A stretch of DNA of 64,000 bases from Fodinicola acaciae (GCF_010993745.1 NZ_WOTN01000004.1:1178001-1242000); one strand, 5' to 3'. Counted from the first letter of the stretch, positions 44,453 to 54,355 are shown. The notes: a model not told the origin generated them from the sequence alone. Numbers and translations are program-made.

Positions 44453-46864
44453 TCAGTCGGTGAGTTCGACCGTGGTGATGGTGGCGGTGCCGCCGAGGAC
44501 TTCGACGTCGACGTCGTCCTCGGTCTGCCGGGCCAGGCCCCAGCCGTCGCCGGTCGCGAAGAAATCGACGGCACCGGGTCGACGGCGAAGGCGCAGCAGG
44601 CCTTCGGCCGCGACGTAGCCGAAACCGGTCAGCGCGTTCACGGCACCCCAGCTCGCCATCGCGCGTGCGTAATGATAGCCGCATTCGGCTTCGTTGAACG
44701 GATTCCGATGCTTGCCGTCGAAGCGTGCTCGTACGTCGGCGATCGCGGCGATGCCTTCGTCGACCAGGCCTTCATAGATCATGCCGACCGCGGCGGTGTA
44801 TTCCATCCCGGTCATGACCTCGGCGAAATACGGGAACGGCCGCTGTGGCCGGTTGCCGTCCGGATAGCTGCACATCAGCAGGCCGGCCTCGGCGCCGAGC
44901 GCGTAGCTGCGCATCGGGTTGAAATGGCTGCCGAAGTCACTGTTCTTGTTGTACGTGCGGATGCTTTCCAGCGTCGTACGCACATTGTCCGGGTCGAGCA
45001 CGTGGCCGAGTCCGCCGATGTGTGCCAGGACCTGGCCGACCAGTTGGTCGCACAGGCAGCCGCCGCCGAGCTGCAGATCCGGATGGGCGGTGTCCTTCGC
45101 GCCCATCTCGTCATGCCGCAGGCCCTTGGCGATCGCGCTGGCGTCGGACACCGGCCGGATCTCGTGCTCGTAATAGCGGCCGTTGAACAGGTGCTGGTCG
45201 GTCCAGGCGGATCCGGCCTCGAAGATTTTCCGGCAGGTCGCGGCGAAATCGTCGTCGCCGAGGTGGCGCGCCATCTCCTCGCTGGCGCGCAGGGCGGCCA
45301 GATACCAGCCCTGCATCTGAGGATTGGGGCCGTAATACTCGACGTCCATCGTGTTGTGCTGGCAGCCTTCCATGACGCCGTCGCGGTCGGCGTCCCAGCC
45401 GCCCGGTTGCCAAGCAAACTCCAGTGCCGCTTTCGCGTGCGGCCACAGCGATCGCAGCAGCTCGTCGTCGCCGCTCAGCTGCCATTCCCGGTGCAGCTTG
45501 ACCAGGCAACCCATCTGCCCGTCGGCGGCGGCGAGCCGGAAGCTCTGTGCCTGCTCGGCGAGCGGCAGGCCGACCCGGAAGCTCATCAGGCCGTTTTCGT
45601 CGGTGGCATGGCCAAACTCGATGCGCCGCATCGACCTGGCCAGGTCGCCGAACAGGTGCGCGGTCGCCGGCTCGTAGTTCCACACGTGCGTACAGCTGCC
45701 GAAACAGCTGCCGGTGGTGTCGTGACTGCCTTCGAAGCCGAAGAAGTTTCCGTCAGCGGTGCGGAAACACGTCTGCGTACGCAGGGTCGAGAGGTTGAAC
45801 AGCGCGGCTTCCTGCACCGTCTCGGGCAGGTCGCTGGACAGGAAGGCGTTGACAAAGGCGGCGGTTTCGCTTTCCAGCTGCGAAAGCTCGGCAGCCGTAC
45901 GCGTCACCACGTCCCAGGCGTCGGCATACTGTGTCGCGTAGTAGTTGCCGACGATGTCCTCGCTGTATTCCTCGTACGACCCGTGACCCGGCCACCAGGC
46001 GTGCCGGTTGGGGAAATGCCAGCCGATCAGGAAGGTCACCGGTCGGCTTTGGCCTGGCGCAAGGGTAACGCCGCTGGCGAGCGAGCCGACCGGTGCCGGA
46101 TCGCCGCTGTCGCGCGGATCCAGCGCGCCATCGGCGCTCAGGTCGTCCCAGAAGTCCAGCAGCGGCCGGCCCCAGTGACCGTCCAGCCAGGCCGTACGGT
46201 AGGACACGTCGTCGGTGTCGATCGTCGCGAGCGCCATCGTGCCGGCGCGCTCGGCGGTCGAGTCTTCGCGGTTGGTGGCGAAAAGTACACCGGCGACCTC
46301 GTCCGACTCGCGGAAGGTGTTGACGTTGCCGGCGATCTCGCCGCCGGAGCCGTCGGTGCCGATGAAGTTGCGGATCGATCCGCAGACGGTGGCGGTGATC
46401 GGCTGGTCGCTGTCGTTGGTGAGCACGTAGCGCAGGATCGCGACCGGAATGCCGCTACGGTCCGAGTCGGCTGGGATGAGCGGGTTGAAAGCCTGCAACC
46501 GCACCGAAACCGGCACGTCAGGATCGCTGAGCACCACCTGTCCGAACGGATACGCGGCCTCGAAGTGAGCGTTGGCGAACTTCGGCAGGCCGTGACCACG
46601 CGCCGGACTTCCGTTCGAGCCCTCGTAAAGCGCGGCCTCGATCGGTCCCTGCAACGCGCGCGTGATGCCGGCCTCGGCCAGGTGCAGGGCGAAGAATCCG
46701 ATGTCTGGTGCGAATCCCTTGCCCGGCCGGTTGGTGACCTCCCAGTCGCGCAGGTCACCACGGCCACCCAGGCTGATGGTGCCGGTGCCGATGCCACCGA
46801 GCGGCAGGGCGATCCGGGCCAGCGAATCCGGTTCGTACGTGCGCAGGACGGGCCAGTCGGTCAC
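44453..46864 (-). CDS. GH116 beta-glucosidase/glucosylceramidase-like enzyme
   Basis: An 803-residue cytoplasmic protein (no signal peptide). GTG 46864 overlaps the stop of the previous gene. It has an N-terminal beta-sandwich and a C-terminal alpha/alpha toroid as in bile-acid beta-glucosidase GBA2. The nucleophile near E509 (HNTMDVEYYG) and acid/base near D607 (GGGCLCDQLVGQ) correspond to those of GH116 enzymes. The gene ends a five-gene sugar ABC operon, so it probably hydrolyses the imported beta-glucoside or xyloside. Confidence 0.9.
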   Translation of the reverse strand: MTDWPVLRTYEPDSLARIALPLGGIGTGTISLGGRGDLRDWEVTNRPGKGFAPDIGFFALHLAEAGITRALQGPIEAALYEGSNGSPARGHGLPKFANAHFEAAYPFGQVVLSDPDVPVSVRLQAFNPLIPADSDRSGIPVAILRYVLTNDSDQPITATVCGSIRNFIGTDGSGGEIAGNVNTFRESDEVAGVLFATNREDSTAERAGTMALATIDTDDVSYRTAWLDGHWGRPLLDFWDDLSADGALDPRDSGDPAPVGSLASGVTLAPGQSRPVTFLIGWHFPNRHAWWPGHGSYEEYSEDIVGNYYATQYADAWDVVTRTAAELSQLESETAAFVNAFLSSDLPETVQEAALFNLSTLRTQTCFRTADGNFFGFEGSHDTTGSCFGSCTHVWNYEPATAHLFGDLARSMRRIEFGHATDENGLMSFRVGLPLAEQAQSFRLAAADGQMGCLVKLHREWQLSGDDELLRSLWPHAKAALEFAWQPGGWDADRDGVMEGCQHNTMDVEYYGPNPQMQGWYLAALRASEEMARHLGDDDFAATCRKIFEAGSAWTDQHLFNGRYYEHEIRPVSDASAIAKGLRHDEMGAKDTAHPDLQLGGGCLCDQLVGQVLAHIGGLGHVLDPDNVRTTLESIRTYNKNSDFGSHFNPMRSYALGAEAGLLMCSYPDGNRPQRPFPYFAEVMTGMEYTAAVGMIYEGLVDEGIAAIADVRARFDGKHRNPFNEAECGYHYARAMASWGAVNALTGFGYVAAEGLLRLRRRPGAVDFFATGDGWGLARQTEDDVDVEVLGGTATITTVELTD

Positions 46865-47520
46865 GGGTTTCTCTCCTCGACGATGTACCAGGTGAGCGCG
46901 GATGCGTACATTGCCAGCGGTGCCGGCAAAACCGCGGCGATGCCAAGTGCGAGCGCGGGGCTCAGGCTGGACAGGCCGGTCGCGGTGGCGACCAGCAGTG
47001 CGATGCTGCCGACGGTGAAAAGTGGCCGCATGCCGGCCACGGACGCCGCCGTCCGCCACAGCATCCAGCCGTGCCGGCCGGCGGTGACCGCCATGCAGTA
47101 CGCCGCCGGAGTCAGTACGCCGATCACGACGAGTGCGGCGGTCGCCAGCGCCAACGCCAACAGGCCCCAGGAGTTCAGCGTCGTGACAGCCAAAACATGC
47201 AGGATCGCGGACGCCAGCACCGCTGCCGGCGCCGCGACTCGTACGCCGGTCAACGCGTGCTCACGAAAAGCGGACGCGATGTCGCTGAGACGGCGTACCC
47301 GGTCGGCGGTCAGCTGGTCGGTCAGCGCGGTCGCCGTGGCCCAGGCCGGGCCAACTGTCAGCGCCGCCACCAAAGGTGCCGCCGGCAGCCACACACGCGC
47401 GGTGGCGAGCACCGGAATCGCGGCGATGACAAGCAAAGCGTCGAGCGCGAGGAGCAGTGGCAGGCTCTGCCAGAGCTGGCTGGCCAACCCGCGCAGCAGT
47501 CCGCTGTCGTCACGGCTCAT
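46861..47520 (-). CDS. DUF624/YesL-like membrane protein
   Basis: A 219-residue protein with about six hydrophobic helices (starting LPLLLALDALLVIAAIPVL) and the GPAWATATALTDQL segment typical of the DUF624 group. Such proteins are often encoded inside carbohydrate ABC operons; their function is not established. Overlaps both neighbours by 4 bases. Confidence 0.65.
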   Translation of the reverse strand: MSRDDSGLLRGLASQLWQSLPLLLALDALLVIAAIPVLATARVWLPAAPLVAALTVGPAWATATALTDQLTADRVRRLSDIASAFREHALTGVRVAAPAAVLASAILHVLAVTTLNSWGLLALALATAALVVIGVLTPAAYCMAVTAGRHGWMLWRTAASVAGMRPLFTVGSIALLVATATGLSSLSPALALGIAAVLPAPLAMYASALTWYIVEERNP

Positions 47521-48344
47521 CGCGAGATCCCGGTGAGCGCCACGCCCTGGGTGAGTTTGGACTGTACGGCCGCGAAAAGCGCGAGCAACGGCAGCACGAC
47601 CAGCGTGACACCGGCGAAGATGACGACGGTCGGGTTCGAGCCGAACTGGTTTTGCAGTGACACCAGGCCGACCGGGATCGTCATCCTGCTGTCGGAGATC
47701 AGGTAGACGCTCGGCGCGAAGAAGTCGTTCCAGTAGGTCTGCGCGATGAAGATCGCCAGCGCCGACAGCACCGGCGCCGACATCGGCAGGAAGATCTGGA
47801 AAAGCGTACGCAGGTGGCCGGCGCCGTCGATCCGCGCGGCCTCCTCGACCTCGCGCGGGATCGACCGGAAGTGCTGGCGGAGCAGGAAAATCGAGAACAC
47901 CTGGATGAGGCCGGGCAGCCACAGCGCCGCCTCGGTGTCGAGCAGCCGCGCATATCGCATCATGATGTACGTCGGGATGGTGAGCACCTGGATCGGGATC
48001 ATCATCGCCGCCAGGAAGACCACGAAAAGCAGCTCGCGGCCGGGAAAACGCAGCCGCGCGAAGGCGTACGCGGCCATCGAGCTGACCAGCAGCGAGCCGA
48101 CGACCACGATCGCGGTCACCTGCACGCTGTTCATCACCTGTCCGCCGAACGGGATCAGCTCGAACACCTGGCGGTAGTTGGTCCAGTCCAGCTTGGTCGG
48201 GATCCAGTCCGGCGGCAGCGCGAACGCTCGGTCCTCCGGCACCACCGAGGTGATGAACAGCCACAGAAACGGCGCCAGGATCAGGATGCCGAGCGCCACC
48301 AGCATGAGATTGCCGAGCCAGTTCAGAACGCGGCTAACGCTCAT
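47517..48344 (-). CDS. carbohydrate ABC permease, MalG type
   Basis: A 275-residue, six-helix permease. The cytoplasmic EAA loop EVEEAARIDGAGHLRTLFQI, which contacts the ATPase, is intact, as is the C-terminal TQGVALTG. It overlaps the next gene upstream by 11 bases. It pairs with the MalF-type permease at 48334-49221. Confidence 0.93.
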   Translation of the reverse strand: MSVSRVLNWLGNLMLVALGILILAPFLWLFITSVVPEDRAFALPPDWIPTKLDWTNYRQVFELIPFGGQVMNSVQVTAIVVVGSLLVSSMAAYAFARLRFPGRELLFVVFLAAMMIPIQVLTIPTYIMMRYARLLDTEAALWLPGLIQVFSIFLLRQHFRSIPREVEEAARIDGAGHLRTLFQIFLPMSAPVLSALAIFIAQTYWNDFFAPSVYLISDSRMTIPVGLVSLQNQFGSNPTVVIFAGVTLVVLPLLALFAAVQSKLTQGVALTGISR

Positions 48345-49221
48345 AGGTCACCCACATCCGGCTCAGCCGCAGCTGCAGCAGCGTGATCGCCATGATGATC
48401 AGCGAAAGCACGACCGCGAGCGCGCACGCGTAACCCATCTCGAAGTCCCGGAACGCGTTGTAATAGATCTCCTGCACCATCGACAACGTACGGTTGTCCG
48501 GCCCGCCTTTGGTCATGATGTACATCGGCTCGAAGATCTGCAACGCGCCGATGAACGTGATGATCGTGGCGAAAAGCAGCGTCGGCGACAGCATCGGTAC
48601 GGTCACGTTCCAGAACCGGCGCAGCGGTCCGGCGCCGTCCACTTTGGCCGCCTCCAACAGATGTTGCGGCACCGTCTGCAGTCCGGCCAGCAGGATGACG
48701 AAGGTGTAGCCGAGCGTCTTCCACAGGTCGATCGCGACCAGCGACGGCAGCGCCCAGGTGGTGTCGACCAGCCAGTTCGGCGGGTCGATGCCCAGGCCGC
48801 GCAGGTAGTAGTTGACGAAGCCAAACTCCGGGTCCAGCGCGTAACGCCAGAGCAACGCGACCGCGGCCCAGGACACCAGCGCGGGGAAGAAATAGGCCGT
48901 ACGAAGGAAATACTTCAGCCACCGGCCGACGACGCGGTTGACCGCGAGTGCCAGCAACAGGCCGAGGACGATGTGCAGCACGACCGTGGAGACGGTGAAG
49001 ACGAAGGTGTTGAACAGGGCGCTGTGGACCCGGTTGTCGGCGAAAAGCGTCTGGTAGTTGCCAAAACCGGCGAAGGTGGCCGGGGTCAGGATGTCCCAGT
49101 TGAAAAAGCTCAGCACCAGCGCCGCGCCGAACGGGATGGCGATGAAGATCAGGAACAGCAGTGCGGCCGGACTGATCAGCAGATAGCCAGCCCGCGCCTC
49201 GGCCCACGACATCCGGCTCAT
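48334..49221 (-). CDS. carbohydrate ABC permease, MalF type
   Basis: A 295-residue, six-helix permease starting ATG 49221, overlapping the stop of the binding-protein gene by 4 bases. The EAA loop LLEAAKVDGAGPLRRFWNVTVPM and MTKGGPDNRT are typical. No ATPase gene is in the operon; actinomycete sugar importers commonly share the MsiK ATPase encoded elsewhere. Confidence 0.93.
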   Translation of the reverse strand: MSRMSWAEARAGYLLISPAALLFLIFIAIPFGAALVLSFFNWDILTPATFAGFGNYQTLFADNRVHSALFNTFVFTVSTVVLHIVLGLLLALAVNRVVGRWLKYFLRTAYFFPALVSWAAVALLWRYALDPEFGFVNYYLRGLGIDPPNWLVDTTWALPSLVAIDLWKTLGYTFVILLAGLQTVPQHLLEAAKVDGAGPLRRFWNVTVPMLSPTLLFATIITFIGALQIFEPMYIMTKGGPDNRTLSMVQEIYYNAFRDFEMGYACALAVVLSLIIMAITLLQLRLSRMWVTYER

Positions 49222-50540
49222 CGCTTCAGCGCGTCCTCGATGGTCTTGTTCAGGTCCGCCAGTTTTCGTTCCGGCGTCACCGCGCCGGTGAGGATCTGCG
49301 TGTACGCCTCCTCGACTCCCTGCTGCACCAGGTTTTGCCGGTCGGGCGAGGCGACCGGCGTCGCGTACGCCAGCGCGTCGTACATCTTGCTGGTGCCGAT
49401 CGGCGAGTTTTCGCCGGTTACCGGGCCTTTCGCGGTGGACCGCCTGGCCGGCAGGATGCCGGCCACCGCCTCCCGGCCGATCAGCTCCTGGATCGGCCTG
49501 GTGAGCAGGAACTTGACGAAGGCCCAGGCGGCCTCCTTGTTCTTTGACTTGCGCAGGATCGGGATCGATCCCCAGCCGACCGGCGAGCCGAGCTGTTTTT
49601 GCCGCGGCCACGGCACAATGCCGATGTCGTCGACAATGCCGGCGTCGCGCATCTTGGGGATCGGCCACCGGCCGGCGCCGAACATCGCCAGTTTTCCCTT
49701 GGCGAACTGGTCGAACACGTCGTACGCGCCACCCGGCGTCGGCGACAGCCGGTCGCGCACCATGCCGCGCGCGAAGGTCGTCGCGGCGATCGCGGCCGGC
49801 GAGTCGACCGTCGACACGGTCCAGGCGCGGTTCAGTACGTCCGCGCCGTTTGTCAGCAACCACGGCGCGAAACCCACGAAATATCCCGGATCCATGTGGA
49901 TGCCGTATCGCTGCCCGGGCCGGGTGAGCCGCTCGGCGGCGGCCCGGACATCCTTCCACCGCCAGTTGTCGGCCGGCTCCGGGATCCCGGCCGAGCGGAA
50001 CAAGCTACGGCGATACCAGATCGCCATGGTGTTGAAGCCGTACGGCAGATAATACGTGTGCTGGTTGGGCGACGACGTGCGGCGAGCGGCCGTGACCAGC
50101 CGTGGATCGGCATCGGCCAGGAAGTCGTCGATTTCCGCGCGATCGCGCTCGATCCAGGCGTCGATGCTCTGCACCAGGTTTTTCTTCGCGAACAGCCGCT
50201 GGCCCTCGGTCGGCAGATAGAGGATGTCGAAGTCCTGGCCGCCGGCCAGCCGGATCTGCACGGCGGTGAAGAAGTCGGCCCAGCTGGTGCCGGGCGCGTT
50301 GATCGCGGTGGTCCGCACTTTGGGATATTTCTTGTGAAACTCGGCGAAGATCTTCTCCCAGCTGCCCCGGTCGGCGGCCTGTCCCTGGAACAGCAGCCGC
50401 AGCTCACCGGACGGCTCGACGCCGGCCGGTGCCGGTGCGTCGTCGGTGCCGGCGGCCGGGTCGGCGCAGCTGGCGAGCACGGAGGCGACCACCGTCGCAG
50501 CACCCGCACGCAGCAGGCTCCGCCGGCTCAACTGGCTCAT
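49218..50540 (-). CDS. sugar-binding lipoprotein of ABC importer
   Basis: A 440-residue protein. The N-terminus carries a twin-arginine-like SRRSLLRAG and a lipobox VLAS-C near residue 24. The rest is the extracellular solute-binding protein fold (family 1) with FDILYLPTEGQ and PYGFNTMAIWYRRSLFRSAGI. First gene of the operon ABC binding protein, two permeases, DUF624, GH116; a LacI-type operator lies about 23 bases upstream. Confidence 0.92.
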   Translation of the reverse strand: MSQLSRRSLLRAGAATVVASVLASCADPAAGTDDAPAPAGVEPSGELRLLFQGQAADRGSWEKIFAEFHKKYPKVRTTAINAPGTSWADFFTAVQIRLAGGQDFDILYLPTEGQRLFAKKNLVQSIDAWIERDRAEIDDFLADADPRLVTAARRTSSPNQHTYYLPYGFNTMAIWYRRSLFRSAGIPEPADNWRWKDVRAAAERLTRPGQRYGIHMDPGYFVGFAPWLLTNGADVLNRAWTVSTVDSPAAIAATTFARGMVRDRLSPTPGGAYDVFDQFAKGKLAMFGAGRWPIPKMRDAGIVDDIGIVPWPRQKQLGSPVGWGSIPILRKSKNKEAAWAFVKFLLTRPIQELIGREAVAGILPARRSTAKGPVTGENSPIGTSKMYDALAYATPVASPDRQNLVQQGVEEAYTQILTGAVTPERKLADLNKTIEDALKR

Positions 50541-50562
50541 ACGTCCCCACACCGATCAGTGA

Positions 50563-50574
50563 GAAATCGTTTTC
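50563..50574 (-). promoter_or_regulatory. LacI-type operator before the sugar ABC operon
   Basis: On the coding strand GAAAACGATTTC: GAAA and TTTC arms around a central CG, the usual form of LacI-family half-sites. It lies 23 bases upstream of the lipoprotein start. It differs from the CebR box, so another LacI-family regulator not in this window is implied. Confidence 0.5.
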
Positions 50575-50648
50575 CAGGGACCGTACGTACCGGCTCCGCG
50601 CAGTGTCAAGACGTCGCCGCGGCAGATGGCCGCCCCTGGCCCCACCAG

Positions 50649-51608
50649 TCAGGGCTGGCGAAACCTCGCCCGCGCGCTGCGGTCGTAGACGCCGCTGCTG
50701 AGGTATTTCAGCCCGGAGTCGATCAGCAGTGTCGCCACCGTCGCGGTGGGGCCGAGTTGTTGGCCGACGCGGATCGCGCCGATCACGTTCAGCCCCGAGG
50801 ACGTACCGGTGAACAGGCCCTCCTCCCGGGCCAGCCGGCGGGCCATGGCTTCGGCCTCGGCCGTCGTCGCGGTGACGATCTGGTCGGCCAGGCCCGGGTG
50901 CCACATCGGTGGCTGGTAGCCGATGCCGATGCCCTCGATCCGGTGGGAACCGGCGGGGGTGCCGGAGAGCACCGCCGACTCGGCCGGTTCGGCCGCGATG
51001 ATCCGCACTCCCGGATCGTGCTGGCGCAGCACCGCGGAGACTCCCCGCAAGGAGGCCGTGGTGCCGACGGCTTGGACGAAGGCGTCCACGGCTCCGTCGG
51101 CCTGTTGCCAGATCTCCTCACCGAGCCGGTGATAGCCGGCGATGCTGTCTGTGTTGTTCAGCTGGTCGGTCCAGTAGACGCCCGGATCTGCGGCGATGTC
51201 CCGGGCGGTGTGGATCATTTTCTCGATGAGATCCTTGGTGATCAGCCGCCCCGGGCTGGGGATGACGGTCAGCTGCGCACCGAAGGCCGCCATCTGGATC
51301 AGCTTGTCCTCGCTGAACGCGTCGGAGGTCACGATCCGCAGCGGATAGCCCTTCGCCGCGGCCACCAGCGCCAGCGAGGCTCCCGTGCTGCCACCGGTGT
51401 ACTCCACGATGGTGGCCCCCGGCCGCAGCCGGCCGTCGATCTCGGCCCGGCCGACCATCGCCTGGGCCATACGGTCCTTCATGCTGCCGGTCGGATTGGC
51501 CCCCTCCACCTTCACCACGATCCGGGCACAGTCCGGCGGTACGACCCGACGCAACCGCACCAACGGAGTGTTCCCGATCGCCGCCAACACGCTGGTCTCA
51601 CTGTCCAT
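50649..51608 (-). CDS. PLP-dependent cysteine-synthase-like enzyme
   Basis: A 319-residue fold-type II PLP enzyme. GNTPLVRLRRV, PLP lysine in NPTGSMKDR, the phosphate-binding TGGSTGASLA and a C-terminal TLLIDSGLKYLS are present. Sequence is close to O-acetylserine sulfhydrylases and their 2,3-diaminopropionate or related branches; no ergothioneine or siderophore partner is nearby to settle the substrate. Preceded by GAGGTGG. Divergent from an HxlR-type regulator. Confidence 0.88.
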   Translation of the reverse strand: MDSETSVLAAIGNTPLVRLRRVVPPDCARIVVKVEGANPTGSMKDRMAQAMVGRAEIDGRLRPGATIVEYTGGSTGASLALVAAAKGYPLRIVTSDAFSEDKLIQMAAFGAQLTVIPSPGRLITKDLIEKMIHTARDIAADPGVYWTDQLNNTDSIAGYHRLGEEIWQQADGAVDAFVQAVGTTASLRGVSAVLRQHDPGVRIIAAEPAESAVLSGTPAGSHRIEGIGIGYQPPMWHPGLADQIVTATTAEAEAMARRLAREEGLFTGTSSGLNVIGAIRVGQQLGPTATVATLLIDSGLKYLSSGVYDRSARARFRQP

Positions 51609-51684
51609 GCTGACCACCTCAGTCGAGCACGGCGAGCCCGTCCAGTTCACCTTCTGAACCAGCGCCGCCCGTATAGTCGGCGGC

Positions 51685-52371
51685 ATGGTCGGGTACGGAC
51701 AGTTCTGCGCGGTGGCCCGGGCATTGGACGTGCTCGGGGAACGATGGGCGCTCCTGGTCGCCCGGGAACTGTTGCTCGGCGCGACCACGTTCAGCGACAT
51801 CCGCCGCGGCCTGCCGCGCATCCCGCGTGCGACGCTGTCCTCGCGCCTGCGCAGCCTGTGCCGCTCCGGGATCGTCGAGGCCACCGAGGGTGGGTATCGC
51901 CTCACCGAGGCTGGTACGGCCCTGGCCCCCGTCCTGCGGGAACTCGCCCGGTGGGCGACCGTCGACGACCGCGCCGCGCTGTCTGACGACGACCTGGACA
52001 CCGCGGCCCTGACCTGGGACATCCGCAGACGCGTCGACACCGCGGCCCTGCCCGCGCGTACGGTTGTCCTCGCTGTCGAGTTCACCGACCGCGCTCCCGC
52101 CGATCGGCACTTCTGGCTGCACCTGTCCCGCACCGAGGTGAACCTGTGCCGCGAGGACACCGGAGCGTCGGTCGACATCTGGTTCGCCGCGCCGACCCGG
52201 GCCGCGACCCAGTGGTGGCTCGGCCAGCTGTCCTGGGCCCAGCTGATCCGCCGGCCCGGCGTTCGGATCCAGGGCGACACGGCGCTCACCAGCCAGATGC
52301 GCCATTGGTTTCTGCGCTACGTCTTCGCTCCCGACAACGCGACCGCGGGACCGGCTAAACAACAGGCTTAG
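51685..52371 (+). CDS. HxlR-family winged-helix regulator with C-terminal domain
   Basis: A 228-residue protein. Residues 1-90 are HxlR: FCAVARALDVLGERWALLVARELLLGATTFSDIRRGLPRIPRATLSSRLRSL (in order). The C-terminal 120 residues form an SCP2-like or ligand-binding domain. Divergent from the PLP-enzyme gene with 76 bases between, so it probably controls it. Confidence 0.85.
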   Translation: MVGYGQFCAVARALDVLGERWALLVARELLLGATTFSDIRRGLPRIPRATLSSRLRSLCRSGIVEATEGGYRLTEAGTALAPVLRELARWATVDDRAALSDDDLDTAALTWDIRRRVDTAALPARTVVLAVEFTDRAPADRHFWLHLSRTEVNLCREDTGASVDIWFAAPTRAATQWWLGQLSWAQLIRRPGVRIQGDTALTSQMRHWFLRYVFAPDNATAGPAKQQA

Positions 52372-53051
52372 GGCGAAATCCGCGGCTGCACGAGACCGCT
52401 CTCGTACGCCAACACCACCGCCTGCGTACGGTCGCGCAGCTGCAGCTTGCCGAGGATGCGGCCGACATGGGTCTTCACGGTCTGCTCGGCGACCGACAGC
52501 GACGCGGCGATCTCCGCGTTGGACTGGCCGCTCGCGATCAGCCGGAACACCTCGACCTCGCGCTGCGTGAGGGTGTCCAGCGCGGCCGGCGTGCCGGGCA
52601 GCGGACCCTGCCGCGTACGCGCGAAGTCGGCGATCAGCCGCCGGGTCACCGACGGCGCGAGCAGGCCGTCGCCGGCGTGGATGACGCGTACGGCGTTGAC
52701 CAGGTCGGCGGCCGGCGCGTCCTTCAGCAGGAACCCGCTGGCGCCGGCCCGCAGCGCCGAATACACGTATTCGTCCAGGTCGAAGGTGGTCAGGATGAGG
52801 ACACGGGTGAGGTCGGCGTAGGTCTCCAGGATCCGGCGGGTCGCCTCGACGCCGTCCATCTCCGGCATCCGGATGTCCATCAGCACGACGTGCGGCGGCG
52901 CGCCGGCCGCGTGCAGCCGCTCGACCTCCTTGACCGCGGCGAAGCCGTCGGCGGCCGTACCGGCGATCTCCATGTCCGGCTGTGCGGCCAGCAGCGCACC
53001 GAAGCCCTCCCGGACCATCGCCTGGTCGTCGGCGATGAAGACGCGGATCAC
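52368..53051 (-). CDS. NarL/LuxR-type response regulator
   Basis: A 227-residue protein. Receiver: IADDQAMVREG acidic pair, phospho-Asp in VVLMDIRMPEMDG, K in FLLKDAP; then a LuxR HTH (TLTQREVEVFRLIASGQSNAEIAASLSVAEQTVKTHV). Its ATG overlaps the stop of the sensor kinase gene by 4 bases. Confidence 0.95.
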   Translation of the reverse strand: MIRVFIADDQAMVREGFGALLAAQPDMEIAGTAADGFAAVKEVERLHAAGAPPHVVLMDIRMPEMDGVEATRRILETYADLTRVLILTTFDLDEYVYSALRAGASGFLLKDAPAADLVNAVRVIHAGDGLLAPSVTRRLIADFARTRQGPLPGTPAALDTLTQREVEVFRLIASGQSNAEIAASLSVAEQTVKTHVGRILGKLQLRDRTQAVVLAYESGLVQPRISP

Positions 53052-54355
53052 TCGGCGGATTCTCCGTCCTTCGGCTGCACCCGAGGCAGGGTGGCCTCGA
53101 CCACGAACCCGCCACGGTCGGCCGGGTATGCCATGAAGTTACCGGCAACCAGCGCCACCCGCTCACGCATTCCGACCAGTCCGTGGCTGGCGCCCTGCTC
53201 GGTCGGCAGCTCGACCGTACGGTCCAGGTCGACCGGCGGACCGTTGCGGATGGTGATGGCGACCTCGGTCGCCGTGTATGCCACCCGTACGTTCACGGTC
53301 GCGCCAGGCGCGTGCCGGCCGGCGTTGGACAGGCCTTCCTGCACGATCCGGTAGGCGGCCAGGCCGACCGCCGCCGGCAGGTCGCCGATCTCGCCGGCGA
53401 TCTCGCTGTGTACGTCGGCACCGGCCGCGACCGCCGCTCTGACCAGGTCGGGGATCTGTTCGGCACCTGGCTGCGGCGCCATCTCGGCCGGTTCCTGGCC
53501 GTCGCGCAGCACGCCGAGCAGGTTGCGCATGTCGGCCAGCGCGGCCCGCGCCGCCGAGCCGATCTCGGTGAACTCCACCCGGGCCGGCTCCGGCACGTCG
53601 CTCAGCCGGTATGGCGCCGTTTCGGCGCGTACGGCCACCATCGACATGTGGTGCGCGACGACGTCGTGCAGCTCGCGCGCGATCCTGGCGCGCTCGGTGA
53701 GCGCGGCCTGTTTGGCGCGTACCTCCGCGCTGGCCTGCCGCTCGACGCTCAGCTCCCGCTCGGCCGTACGCCGGTCGCGCAGCACGCTGCCGGTGATGGC
53801 GCCCGCGATGGCCAGCACGGTCGCGACGGCCAGCGCGTCCAGATGCGACAGGCCCTGGGTCAGCACCGGCATGGTGAACAGGACGGTCACCGCCGCCGCG
53901 GCCGCCGCCGGCAGCGCACCGAACCGCAGGCCGATCGCGGCCAGCACGACGCCGATGATCACCGCCTGCGGAAACGTCCAGCTGGTCGCCGACGGCAGCT
54001 GGTTCCCGGCCAGGTGGCTGTCCGGAATCAGCCCGGCGACCAGCGAGAGCACCAGCCCGGCCAGGCTGATCCGCCAGGCCAGCAGCGGCAGCCGGAAGGC
54101 CAGCGGCAGCGGTGCGAAGTACGCCGCCGCCAGCACCAGCATGAACGTGATGTCGAGCTTGTAGATCTCGGTGGCCACCGCCACGCAGGCGATGAGCGCG
54201 ACCAGGTTGATCGCGGCCCAGCCGATCCACCACCAGGTGTTGTGTTTGACCGGCGGCCGCGACTCGTCACGGCCGCGCCAGATCACGAAGGCGATCTGGT
54301 CGCCGATCCGGCGGGTGACATCGTGGAACGGACGCGAGACGGCGAGCTCAGACAT
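53048..54355 (-). CDS. sensor histidine kinase, NarX/DesK-like
   Basis: A 435-residue protein with about six hydrophobic helices (residues about 40-190), then the HisKA_3 dimerisation helix with phospho-His in ARIARELHDVVAHHMSMV and an ATPase domain (EGLSNAGRHAPGATV, GLVGMRERV). Typical actinobacterial sensor with no known ligand. Encoded just before its response regulator. Confidence 0.93.
   Translation of the reverse strand: MSELAVSRPFHDVTRRIGDQIAFVIWRGRDESRPPVKHNTWWWIGWAAINLVALIACVAVATEIYKLDITFMLVLAAAYFAPLPLAFRLPLLAWRISLAGLVLSLVAGLIPDSHLAGNQLPSATSWTFPQAVIIGVVLAAIGLRFGALPAAAAAAVTVLFTMPVLTQGLSHLDALAVATVLAIAGAITGSVLRDRRTAERELSVERQASAEVRAKQAALTERARIARELHDVVAHHMSMVAVRAETAPYRLSDVPEPARVEFTEIGSAARAALADMRNLLGVLRDGQEPAEMAPQPGAEQIPDLVRAAVAAGADVHSEIAGEIGDLPAAVGLAAYRIVQEGLSNAGRHAPGATVNVRVAYTATEVAITIRNGPPVDLDRTVELPTEQGASHGLVGMRERVALVAGNFMAYPADRGGFVVEATLPRVQPKDGESAE

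Noticed and set aside
43826-47536. A 1,236-codon plus-strand open frame opposite the GH116 gene
   Set aside because: Shadow of the minus-strand GH116 and DUF624 genes, whose motifs and overlaps are convincing; the product is low-complexity.
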